Shown here piece after piece: positions 33,931-41,534 of a stretch of DNA of 44,348 nucleotides (its first letter is position 1; every line of letters begins with the position of its first letter). Under the pieces are notes generated by a model. That model saw nothing but the letters and a program-made list of their open reading frames with translations. It ran no database searches and was not told where the DNA came from. The position numbers and the translations under genes were made by a program. Location of the stretch: positions 1 through 44,348 of the forward strand of contig CAZWKE010000028.1 in the NCBI GenBank assembly GCA_964634205.1. Direction: 5' to 3'. The DNA is from JAFGGG01 sp964634205. GTDB taxonomy: Bacteria; Spirochaetota; Spirochaetia; SZUA-6; RPPD01.

Positions 33931-35832
33931 ATGTGTACCTTTCAATCAAAAATCTTTAAAACCGGTCTGGTGTTTGTGGTGATGTTATTTTTAGGCGCCA
34001 TGGGAGGTCTGCTTTTTGCCCAGGATATAGAGTTGTTAAGCCAGGGCAAAGTGATCGATTCCGGAGGCAGCTGGTCCATTCCCATGAACTCCGGATCGAG
34101 CAAAGTGGCCCTGTTCAGCGAACAGCGGGAGCCGTTCAGCATTGTCAACAAGGGCAGTGCGGCGGTTACAATAACGTCCGTCAGTCTGAAGCGGGAGGCG
34201 GGGGTAATGCCGGAGGAGTTTACCCTGCAGAATACCGAGTTGAAACCCGGCCGGCTTGATTTTAAAAAGACCACGCTTGATCCAAAGCAGAGTTTCGATT
34301 TTTATATCCGCTACTACCCTGTACAGTCAAAAGAGGTAGGGGCCACGGTAACGGTGGAATACGGCGCGGGAAAGAAGTATATATTCACGGTCAAGGGCAA
34401 GGGACGGGACAGCGCCCTGTTTTCCGACCATATCAGTGTCTCGCTGCACAAACTGTTCGGCGGCCGGGACACGGATGAAATGGTGACGGGTATGGCGGCG
34501 GATAAAAACGGCAACGTCTATTTTCTGGGCCAGGTGACGGGCGTAAAAGACAAGTTTGCCTATGACATCTTTTACGGCAAGATCACCCCGCAGGGGGATT
34601 TGGCCTGGGCCAAGCTGTGGGCCGGGCCGTACCGCGATTATTCACGGGACCCGGGGCAGAACGCTGAGACCGGTGGCAGCGCCAATGCCGTTGCCGTCGA
34701 TGAGCAGGGTTTTGTCTATTTTACAGGGGCGGTAAGCCCGGGAAGCTCCAACAACAATTTTGCGGCCCTGGTGGTCAAGATTGATCCGGCTGACGGCAGC
34801 CCTGTTTGGGAAAAACTCTGGCGTCCGGACTGGCCTTCCTCACTGCTGGCCAAGCACAGCGCCGAGGCCTACGCGCTCGATGTAAAAGACGGGCACGTCT
34901 ATGTTACGGGGACAACGGGTGCGGCCCTGGAAAACTCCGACGCCCTGGTGTTTCTGCTGGGACTCAAAGCCGAGGACGGCAGCATCGAATTTCAGAAGTA
35001 TGTTGATCCCACGCCAAAAACCAATGACCGGGGTTACTGTATCAAGGCCGATACAAAGGGGAATGTGTACGTGGGCGGACTGGCCGCCAAGATCAGCCTG
35101 TTGATCAAGTTCGCAAACGCGGCCGCGGGCAAACCCACGGTTGCCTGGGTAAAAACCTATGAAACCGGCTGGGGCAGCAGCATCAACTGCCTGGACGTTG
35201 ACGCCGCGGGCAGCGTGTACGCCTCGCTTGACCGCCGGGGCGCCCAGACCTATTTCAGTTTTATGAAGCTGGACCCCCAGGGGAACGTGGTGTGGGGCAA
35301 GACCTATAACGGCGGCAGCAACAAGAACAACAACTGCGCGGTGGTCAAGGTGGCCGGTGACGTGCTTTTTGTGGGCGGGCGCACCGGCCAGTCCTGGTAT
35401 GACGCGCAGATGGGCGACGCCAACCTGCTTAAGGTTAGCACCGCGGACGGCAAAGAGTTGTGGAGTGCCTTTTATTACAGCGGTAAGGGCCCGGACGAAC
35501 TGGCCGAGCACCGGGTCAAGGGATTTGCCCTGTTGGGTAATACCCTTTACGTGGTGGGCCAGGTCTATACCGGGAACCACAACGGGGTACGCTACTGGGG
35601 CTACTGGTATAACGGGGTCGGCTCCCTCAGCGATTATACCCCCCAGGTCAAGGACCTGGGCATGGGCAGGGGGAGCGCGCAGCCCATCCCGTCCGGTGCG
35701 GTGAAAGACGCCTCGGGCGCGCGCAGCCTGGTAGACCTGAAAGGTACGGTGCCCTACCAGGACGCCGCACTGAAAATGGACGGACAGCCGCCGGACGGCG
35801 AGCTTATCTACTGGAAGCTGGAGCTGAAATAG
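33931..35832 (+). CDS. exported beta-propeller protein with N-terminal Ig-like domain
   Basis: A signal peptide (about residues 1-30, ending FAQ) precedes an N-terminal beta domain (about 35-155) of the choice-of-anchor/ASPM-like kind (FSIVNKGSAAVTITSVSL, TTLDPKQSFDFYIRYYP). The rest consists of seven or so blade-like SBBP repeats (DKNGNVYFLGQVTG, DEQGFVYFTGAVS, DTKGNVYVGGLA, DAAGSVYASLD), predicted to form a beta-propeller. No enzyme signature is visible, so a binding or surface role is likely. A very strong AGGAGGAGG site lies six bases before the ATG, and TATACT sits upstream. Composition is GC-rich like its neighbours. Confidence 0.8.
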   Translation: MCTFQSKIFKTGLVFVVMLFLGAMGGLLFAQDIELLSQGKVIDSGGSWSIPMNSGSSKVALFSEQREPFSIVNKGSAAVTITSVSLKREAGVMPEEFTLQNTELKPGRLDFKKTTLDPKQSFDFYIRYYPVQSKEVGATVTVEYGAGKKYIFTVKGKGRDSALFSDHISVSLHKLFGGRDTDEMVTGMAADKNGNVYFLGQVTGVKDKFAYDIFYGKITPQGDLAWAKLWAGPYRDYSRDPGQNAETGGSANAVAVDEQGFVYFTGAVSPGSSNNNFAALVVKIDPADGSPVWEKLWRPDWPSSLLAKHSAEAYALDVKDGHVYVTGTTGAALENSDALVFLLGLKAEDGSIEFQKYVDPTPKTNDRGYCIKADTKGNVYVGGLAAKISLLIKFANAAAGKPTVAWVKTYETGWGSSINCLDVDAAGSVYASLDRRGAQTYFSFMKLDPQGNVVWGKTYNGGSNKNNNCAVVKVAGDVLFVGGRTGQSWYDAQMGDANLLKVSTADGKELWSAFYYSGKGPDELAEHRVKGFALLGNTLYVVGQVYTGNHNGVRYWGYWYNGVGSLSDYTPQVKDLGMGRGSAQPIPSGAVKDASGARSLVDLKGTVPYQDAALKMDGQPPDGELIYWKLELK

Positions 35833-35851
35833 AAAAATTTATGAGGCCGGC

Positions 35852-35879
35852 TTGAATTCGCGCAATTGCGGCGTATACT
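35852..35879 (+). promoter_or_regulatory. promoter of the PorT-like gene
   Basis: TTGAAT (35852..35857) and TATACT (35874..35879) are 16 bases apart. An AAGGAGGAG site and the ATG at 35916 follow. Confidence 0.55.
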
Positions 35880-35915
35880 TAACTATGTAAGGCAAGAGAA
35901 AAAGGAGGAGATACT

Positions 35916-36575
35916 ATGAAAACTATAACCAAGAGCGTTGTTGTATTGACGGTCCTGCTGCTGCTCCCGGCCGCGGTCTTCGGCCTGGATATCAAGGTCG
36001 GCATAAAGGGCGGGGCGGGCTTTCCTTTTTACGTGGGGGATGATTATGACAGTTATATCAGTGGTTATGATACGCAATTACTTATCGCCTATGAAGTGGG
36101 CGGATTCATATCGATCGGCATGGAGATGATGGCCCTGGAGGTGGACCTTTTGTTTACTTCGGCGGGAGGCGCCTTTGGTGACAGTACGATAGTTCAAGAT
36201 AACATCGACAATTTTTTAGAGATACCGATTTTGTTGAAACTGCGGTTCAAGGTGGACGAGATTACGGCCAGTGTCTACGGCGGGGCTGATATCCTTATCA
36301 AGTGGGGGTATTTTACGTACCAGCAAGTTGATCCGGATACAGGTGATACGACTATCCTTTATCGTTGGGAAGACGACCAAATGAGCAAGACCCAGTATGG
36401 GTTGGTTTTCGGTGTGGGCATGGAAGTACCCTTCGAAGGGTTTTTTGTGACTGCTGATGCCCGCTACTGCCTGGGCCTGACCAGCAGACATAATGATACT
36501 TCGCCCGAAGGTGAATACTGGTTCCAGGACAACATCCAGATCCTGGTGGGCATCGGCATGGAGCTGAATTATTGA
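35916..36575 (+). CDS. PorT-like outer-membrane beta-barrel protein
   Basis: A signal peptide (about 1-23, ending VFG before LDIK) is followed by alternating polar and hydrophobic strands: VGIKGGAGFPF, FISIGMEMMALEVDLLF, IPILLKLRFKV, ASVYGGADILIKWG and GLVFGVGMEVPF. The sequence closes with ILVGIGMELNY, whose aromatic last residue suits outer-membrane insertion. Length (219) and the EVGGFISIGMEMMALEVDLLFTS core fit the PorT/OmpW-like eight-stranded barrels. The exact role is unknown. A strong bidirectional terminator lies 60 bases after the stop. Confidence 0.8.
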   Translation: MKTITKSVVVLTVLLLLPAAVFGLDIKVGIKGGAGFPFYVGDDYDSYISGYDTQLLIAYEVGGFISIGMEMMALEVDLLFTSAGGAFGDSTIVQDNIDNFLEIPILLKLRFKVDEITASVYGGADILIKWGYFTYQQVDPDTGDTTILYRWEDDQMSKTQYGLVFGVGMEVPFEGFFVTADARYCLGLTSRHNDTSPEGEYWFQDNIQILVGIGMELNY

Positions 36576-36635
36576 TTTTTACAGGGAAGGCTGCCGCAAA
36601 GTAATGTTTCGATAATATGAAAAATTACAGCAAAA

Positions 36636-36670
36636 ATAAAAGCCCCCGGTTGTGTGCCGGGGGCTTTTAT
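36636..36670. terminator. strong bidirectional intrinsic terminator
   Basis: The stem has 12 or more base pairs (AAAAGCCCCCGG/CCGGGGGCTTTT) with a seven-base loop TTGTGTG. TTTTAT follows on the plus strand and TTTTATTTTTG on the minus strand, so it can stop transcription from both sides. Confidence 0.9.
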
Positions 36671-36732
36671 ATAGTATTTTACCGTATTTTAATATGCTTT
36701 CCAACAATCCCCGCTCATGTTTGTCAATAAAT

Positions 36733-36924
36733 CTATAATATACTGAAAATAACCCCGTCCGGTTTCCCTATGTGCTTGTCGATATTAATTATTCCCAGAG
36801 AATCCGGGAATATCTCTGTATCGATTCTTTCTGTTTCTTTGATTCCCACGCTAATCTCCAAATACTTGATCGGGGTGATATATATCCGGCGGCCTTTTTC
36901 ATTTTGACGGTAGATAATTTTCAT
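36733..36924 (-). CDS. possible small protein, 63 residues, unrecognised
   Basis: The frame starts MKIIYRQNEKGRRIYITP and ends DGVIFSIL with TAG at 36733..36735. The amino-acid mix is balanced and the frame sits between two terminators on the minus strand, just downstream of the cytolysin-like gene's terminator. No ribosome-binding site is visible, so it may be a remnant of a longer gene rather than a functional one. I recognise no family. Confidence 0.35.
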   Translation of the reverse strand: MKIIYRQNEKGRRIYITPIKYLEISVGIKETERIDTEIFPDSLGIINIDKHIGKPDGVIFSIL

Positions 36925-36984
36925 AGGGTAAGGCCCGGTTTATTACAGGTCGATGAAAAATCCCGCGCCGTTTAAACCTAAAAT

Positions 36985-37011
36985 AAAAAACCCCGACGCG
37001 CGGCCGGGGTT
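36985..37011 (-). terminator. intrinsic terminator of the cytolysin-like gene
   Basis: On the minus strand a seven-bp stem (AACCCCG/CGGGGTT) with a nine-base GC-rich loop is followed by a T-run (TTTTTTATTTTA), 22 bases after the stop codon at 37033. Confidence 0.8.
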
Positions 37012-37032
37012 GTAAGCGTTCACAATATGCTT

Positions 37033-38703
37033 TTAATCGATGGGCTCGAAGGTGAAATGGAGACGGCTTATAGTATCTGGCATATTATAAGAAAGGCCAC
37101 AATAATCAGAAATAGCTTTCTCAATTGTATCGCCATCATGATATAATGATAAATAATATTGTCCTGTTGCATCGTCTCCGGCAATTCCATTTTGTTCGAT
37201 TTTCTGTAATACATCCGCTATCATTATTTTTCTATGTGTAGTGAATAGATATTTAACCTTTAAAAAATCATATATAAATCCAGGGAGATCATCAGGAAGC
37301 GCGATCCCCTGCTGCTCGATTATTATATAAGCGTTTTCAAGATTGTTCTCATCAAAATTATATTCTATAGACTTTTGAAGAGTATATGTATGTCGAGATG
37401 ATAAATTTGGAGTGTTATAACTTATTGCAAGACCGTTTGTATCATCATTCTGTCCTTCGTATCCTGTGTATATAAGAATATTGCCATTAAATTGAGTCCT
37501 TTCACCCCCCATATTCTCCAACTCAATAAACGTCACCCGGAACTTGTGGTGTATCCTTGCCGTATCGCGCACGTAGTATCGGGAAGCCAGCACCACATTG
37601 GTAATGGAGTTGTCGCCCAGGTAGCGCAGCTTGTAGGACAGGGGCGCGCCCACCGGGTACGCACCCAAGCCGCCGTCGGTCTTGACCCAGGCCTGCAGGC
37701 CGGCAAAGCCGTTGATGGCTACGCTGGTCGCGGTGGCTGCGTTGCCGCCGAAGATACGGGCCTCGATGGTGCTGTTGTCCAGGACCTCATGGCAGTGGGT
37801 CTCCCATTCCGCCCCGCCGTTGGCGATGCCGTCATAGGCAAAGCGGGCCGCTTCCGTGACGTCGCTGGCACTGTAGGAGCTTTTGATGGAAATCACAGCC
37901 ATTCTGCCGTAGGTCACCTGTGACACATACACCGGACAGGTGTTGCTGCCGGCCTTATCCCGGAACTCCTTCCAGCTTACCGAGTCGGCCAGAAAATCAC
38001 CGGGTTTGGCGGGATGATTGACGTCGATGGTGTAATACTGCTGCCGATACGTTACCAGTACCCGTGTTCTGATTGTATCGTTGGAAAACTCGAACATGCT
38101 TTTGAAATCATTGTTAAGCCCGCAGGCATACGTGCCCAGGGAAAGCCGCAGTTGGTCCTCGGAGTAGACCTGCGCCGCGGAGAAGAAAACGCTTGCCGGG
38201 TCAGTCCCGGTGGCCTCCCGGCCTGCCAGGGTGCTGATGCTTTGACAGACCGCGTCACGGCCGGCCTCAGGAATGGTGAGCGCTGACAGGCTGACGCCGG
38301 CGACGGTGATCGAGAGGGTGAGCGGGCCCCTGGCCACGGGGATGGGCCGGTAATCACCCGCCCTGACGGTGTTGGCGTCAATCAGCGCACCGGGCCATAA
38401 TACGTCGGAACCCGGGTCCAGGCAGATGCCCTCGTTATAACCCCGGGCCACATCATACCGGTATACGGTGTTGTTGTACCCGGCCAGGTTGGGCGGCCGA
38501 TCGGGATATTCAGGATCGCCCGCGGCAATGGGCCCATCGATGATGGCGTCGTGGGGATCGGGCTGGGTAAGGTAGCTTAAAGAACGCACCCCGTCGTTGA
38601 TATTGGTAAAGCGGTCCGGTTCCACGATGTTCCCGCACCCCGCTGTGAATAACAGCAGCCCCAAGAGGCAGCATAGTACACTTATCCAATAGATTTTTTT
38701 CAT
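37033..38703 (-). CDS. cholesterol-dependent-cytolysin-like (thiol-activated cytolysin family) lipoprotein
   Basis: A lipobox TAGC (Cys23) makes this a lipoprotein. Residues 100-390 follow the cytolysin core block by block: LWPGALIDANTV (like YPGALLLADKNLV), YTIDVNHPAKPGDFL (like YTVSVDAPKNPSD), PVYVSQVTYGRMAVISIKS (like PVYVSSVAYGRTVFVKLET), the hinge glycine pair in IFGGNAAT (Gly319-Gly320) and YPVGAPLSYKLRYLGDNSI (like YPISYTSVFLKDNSV). These proteins assemble into large membrane pores. The Trp-rich undecapeptide and domain 4 that bind cholesterol or CD59 are absent. The last ~165 residues are a different beta-rich region encoded by AT-rich DNA. The start has a strong AAAGGAGGA site. It is divergent from an ECF sigma gene. 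Confidence 0.85.
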   Translation of the reverse strand: MKKIYWISVLCCLLGLLLFTAGCGNIVEPDRFTNINDGVRSLSYLTQPDPHDAIIDGPIAAGDPEYPDRPPNLAGYNNTVYRYDVARGYNEGICLDPGSDVLWPGALIDANTVRAGDYRPIPVARGPLTLSITVAGVSLSALTIPEAGRDAVCQSISTLAGREATGTDPASVFFSAAQVYSEDQLRLSLGTYACGLNNDFKSMFEFSNDTIRTRVLVTYRQQYYTIDVNHPAKPGDFLADSVSWKEFRDKAGSNTCPVYVSQVTYGRMAVISIKSSYSASDVTEAARFAYDGIANGGAEWETHCHEVLDNSTIEARIFGGNAATATSVAINGFAGLQAWVKTDGGLGAYPVGAPLSYKLRYLGDNSITNVVLASRYYVRDTARIHHKFRVTFIELENMGGERTQFNGNILIYTGYEGQNDDTNGLAISYNTPNLSSRHTYTLQKSIEYNFDENNLENAYIIIEQQGIALPDDLPGFIYDFLKVKYLFTTHRKIMIADVLQKIEQNGIAGDDATGQYYLSLYHDGDTIEKAISDYCGLSYNMPDTISRLHFTFEPID

Positions 38704-38995
38704 GGTGATGATTTCCTCCTTTACCCCGCGTAAAAACGTCTCCGTAAGTACCGCGTACGCGTCTTCTTTGATCCGTCAGGAGTTAATGGTATTTTGAAGA
38801 CTTATATTATAGCATAATATAAGTTATTTTAACAGGGTTTTCAGGATTGGCCGTGAGATTTTATGAATTAAAGTACCGCCGGCAGAAAATGCCCGGGCCG
38901 CTTTTTACGAAAACCGCTATTTTCAGGCGCAATCTTCGCACCACTAAGAAAAAAGTACGTGATTTTTCTGTAAAAATCGTATTAATATATGGTGA
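38704..38995. other. divergent regulatory region between the cytolysin-like gene and the ECF sigma gene
   Basis: This 292-base stretch contains the cytolysin-like gene's ribosome site and leader, a CGCGTACGCG palindrome (38752..38761), the long AT palindrome at 38801..38823 and AT-rich sequence ahead of the sigma gene. No coding frame of substance was seen. Confidence 0.7.
38801..38823. promoter_or_regulatory. perfect inverted repeat over the likely -10 of the cytolysin-like gene
   Basis: Two perfect 10-base arms, CTTATATTAT and ATAATATAAG, flank the centre AGC. On the minus strand a perfect TATAAT (38811..38806) lies inside the repeat and is the best -10 box for the cytolysin-like gene, giving a leader of about 95 bases. 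This is a classical repressor-operator position. The -35 region is weak, which suggests an activator or alternative control. Confidence 0.55.
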
Positions 38996-39589
38996 ATGAA
39001 TTTCACCGGCGCTTTTATAAAACGGCTTCGCCAGCGGGACACAGACGCATTTCAGACTCTTTATACGGAAACAAAGACCATGCTGTATAATTATATCCTG
39101 TACAAGGTAAACGGCGCCCGTGAAATTGCGGAAGATATCCTTTCCGAAGTGTTCGTAAACGCAATCAACTACGCGGGATCGCTTTCCCTTACTCATGATG
39201 TCCGGGCCTGGCTTTACCGCATTGCCAAAACCAAGGTGGTGGATTACATACGCAGGCTGGGAAAACAGCAGAAGATCGTGGACGCCTGCACCTCTCAGAC
39301 ACTGACCGCGCCGCGTATCGAGTCTCCGGAAGACGTTCTCTTAAAAAGCGAATATCGCGGGCTGCTGCGGGCCGCCTTCTGTACCATATCCCCGGACTAC
39401 CAGGAGGTATTGCAGAAAAAATATATAGAGGAACTCTCCGTAAGAGGCATAGCCCGGAATATCCAAAAAAGTGAGAAGGCCGTGGAAGCCATGCTTTATC
39501 GCGGCCGCAAGGAGCTTTTGAAAAGCATCACGGGCTTGGCCAAAGAACGGTGCTATGACATTCAGGGAGATAAGAAACAGCATGATTAA
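38996..39589 (+). CDS. ECF-type RNA polymerase sigma factor
   Basis: The 197-residue protein has sigma region 2 (ILSEVFVNAI...VRAWLYRIAKTKVVDYIRR, with the typical AWLYRIAKN-like -10-binding helix) and region 4 (PDYQEVLQKKYIEELSVRGIARNIQKSEKAVEAMLYRGRKEL), the two parts of ECF sigma factors. It should direct polymerase to a small regulon under control of a partner protein. The next gene, overlapping by eight bases, encodes a FecR-type membrane regulator that probably plays that role. No ribosome site is evident, and a TATTAA box lies ten bases ahead of the ATG. The ECF factor is divergent from the cytolysin-like gene. Confidence 0.9.
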   Translation: MNFTGAFIKRLRQRDTDAFQTLYTETKTMLYNYILYKVNGAREIAEDILSEVFVNAINYAGSLSLTHDVRAWLYRIAKTKVVDYIRRLGKQQKIVDACTSQTLTAPRIESPEDVLLKSEYRGLLRAAFCTISPDYQEVLQKKYIEELSVRGIARNIQKSEKAVEAMLYRGRKELLKSITGLAKERCYDIQGDKKQHD

Positions 39590-41534
39590 TATAAACGATC
39601 AGGACAAAGTGAAAAAACTCATACAAATCGCATCCGGGACCAAGCAGGTGGCCCCGAATGTGGATAAAAGGATCCTCGCCCTGATCGAACAAAAGACCGT
39701 CAGAACCGAGCCGAAACGCCGGATTTTCCCTTTTCTAAAATATAATCCGCGCCTGGTGTTCTCCCTCTGCGCACTGCTGGCTGTCTGCCTGGGCGTAAGC
39801 GGCTTTTTCCTGTTCAGGGCCGAAACCGTGTACCAGCCGGCGTTTACGGTCATCTCACAGCACCAGGGACGGCTGCTGAATACAGATATGCCGCTGGAAG
39901 CAGGCTATGCCCTACGTGAGCACGATCTCATTGCCACGGCCGAAAACGAGCAGGTCACCTTTCAGCGTCCGGATGTCATGGCCATGCAGCTGTTCGGCGG
40001 TTCGCGGCTGGAAATCTCGCATTATACGCCTACGGACCCGGTCATGAAAATCGCCCTGCATGCGGGCGCACTTTATATTAATAAAGAAACACATTTCCCG
40101 AAACAAGCCTCCTTCCGCATCGATGTCAGGAACTATGAGTTTGTACTGACCGGCACACGGCTTTATGTACAGGTGGATGCGGACAATACCATCACCGCGG
40201 CCTGTTACCAGGGTGACATCGAGGTGCTGGTGCAGGCAAAGGAAGCATGGCGGCGTATCTGTATGCTGCACGCAAATCAGAAAATCATCATCAGGGAAGG
40301 CGGTGAATGGCAGATCATACCGGAAAATAAATGGACGGACAGGGAGAAGTTTTTTGATCGTGAGATTCGCAAGGTTATTCCATTTGGGCGGCATTTTAAT
40401 GAACCGCTGGAGCGCGCGCTGCCTCAGGGCACGCTCGGGGAAAAGGAGGAAAACACCGAAACCCCGGAGGAACAGAGCCGCGCGGCCGCCGCGTTGACAA
40501 AGGCGGATTACACAATATCAAGCCTGGGCAGGCTTTCCGCCGCTCCGCTGGGCGGCGCTAAGGTGAATTTCTTTGCCTCTACTCAGGTGGGGTCAACCGC
40601 CTATATCGTAAACGGGCATGAGGCCTACCTGTTAGCTGCGGATACAATCAGCAGGATCAAACTGCCCGGTGGGGATTATTTCATAAAAATACAGCCGGTT
40701 GCCACTGGCAAGTCAGTCTGTATTTTTTCCACAAAGGCCCTTTACCTGGTTGCGCGCGGCAGCCTTCAGGTAACGCACAACATTCCCATTGGTGAGATCG
40801 GCTTTCTTGGTGATAATTACGGCGCAGTGCTTTCCGGCGAAACCCTGTACATTCCCTTTCAGAACAGCGGGTATTACAGCCTGCAGCCGGATACGGAAAA
40901 TCCCGTGCCGAAGAAAATATTTGATGAGCCTTTTCCCGTCAGCCCGGTTGTCACCGCGGGCGGCCTTTTGGTCGGCTCTTATTACAGCAACTACCTGGCT
41001 GCAATCGATTTTAACGGTAATGTTCGGTGGAAGTATTCGCTTCCGGGAAAATCCTACTCCAATATCCGGCAGACCGCTCATGCGGTCTATGCATACGTAC
41101 GGCAGCCAAAGGGCCCGACCCTGATCAAACTCAATGAAAACGGGGCAAAGCTCCACGAATGGAGACTTCCCGCGGAATTAACGTCGGATTTTATTATCGA
41201 CGGTACTCGGCTTTTCGCGGTTGATAAACAGGGTGAGTTGTTTGTGTTTAATACGGCAACCTCCGGGCACAGAAATATAGCGCAGGTATATTCCCGACGG
41301 TTGAGTACGGGCGAGCAGCGCATGACGGGGTTTTTGATTCATAACGGCCGCCTGTATATCGGCGATGATAAGGGGAAGATCATTGTCTATAATATCAAAC
41401 AGGAAGCGGTTGAGGATAGTATCACCGTAGCCGCGGGTCGGGCATTTTACGCAAAGCCCTTTATCATATCGGGGAACCTTTACTGTATCTCCAACCGGGG
41501 GATATTATATAAAATAGTTAAAAGCGATAGATAA
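39582..41534 (+). CDS. FecR-domain regulator fused to a periplasmic beta-propeller
   Basis: Residues 1-55 are cytoplasmic and basic, and one membrane helix spans about 57-78. A FecR domain follows (about 95-260, HQGRLLNTDMPLEAGYALREHDLIAT...LFGGSRLEIS...VLTGTRLYVQV). The last 300 or so residues have PQQ/YncE-like blade repeats (AAIDFNGNVRWKYSLPG, FAVDKQGELFVFNTATSG, IGDDKGKIIVYNI). FecR proteins relay outside signals to ECF sigma factors. The extra propeller may sense a ligand or cell-wall component. I prefer the ATG at 39582, which overlaps the sigma gene stop, over the ATG at 39555. The last 17 bases overlap the convergent gene. Confidence 0.88.
   Translation: MININDQDKVKKLIQIASGTKQVAPNVDKRILALIEQKTVRTEPKRRIFPFLKYNPRLVFSLCALLAVCLGVSGFFLFRAETVYQPAFTVISQHQGRLLNTDMPLEAGYALREHDLIATAENEQVTFQRPDVMAMQLFGGSRLEISHYTPTDPVMKIALHAGALYINKETHFPKQASFRIDVRNYEFVLTGTRLYVQVDADNTITAACYQGDIEVLVQAKEAWRRICMLHANQKIIIREGGEWQIIPENKWTDREKFFDREIRKVIPFGRHFNEPLERALPQGTLGEKEENTETPEEQSRAAAALTKADYTISSLGRLSAAPLGGAKVNFFASTQVGSTAYIVNGHEAYLLAADTISRIKLPGGDYFIKIQPVATGKSVCIFSTKALYLVARGSLQVTHNIPIGEIGFLGDNYGAVLSGETLYIPFQNSGYYSLQPDTENPVPKKIFDEPFPVSPVVTAGGLLVGSYYSNYLAAIDFNGNVRWKYSLPGKSYSNIRQTAHAVYAYVRQPKGPTLIKLNENGAKLHEWRLPAELTSDFIIDGTRLFAVDKQGELFVFNTATSGHRNIAQVYSRRLSTGEQRMTGFLIHNGRLYIGDDKGKIIVYNIKQEAVEDSITVAAGRAFYAKPFIISGNLYCISNRGILYKIVKSDR

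Larger units (their letters stand above)
36576..37032. other. AT-rich intergenic region with two terminators and one small open frame
   Basis: This 457-base stretch separates the PorT-like gene from the convergent cytolysin-like gene. It holds the terminator at 36636..36670, a minus-strand open frame 36733..36924 and the terminator at 36985..37011. Base composition falls here and stays low through the 3' third of the cytolysin-like gene. Confidence 0.7.

Noticed and set aside
34840..35580. 246-residue minus-strand open frame
   Set aside because: It is antisense to the exported beta-propeller gene and lacks any recognisable domain.
36772..36975. 67-residue plus-strand open frame
   Set aside because: It overlaps the slightly more credible minus-strand frame, has no ribosome site and runs toward the convergent terminator.
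37492..37923. 143-residue plus-strand open frame
   Set aside because: It is antisense to the GC-rich core of the cytolysin-like gene and has no ribosome site.
37033..38703. Classical cholesterol-binding undecapeptide
   Set aside because: I looked for an ECTGLAWEWWR-like Trp-rich loop in the C-terminal 165 residues; none is present, so I do not claim cholesterol binding.
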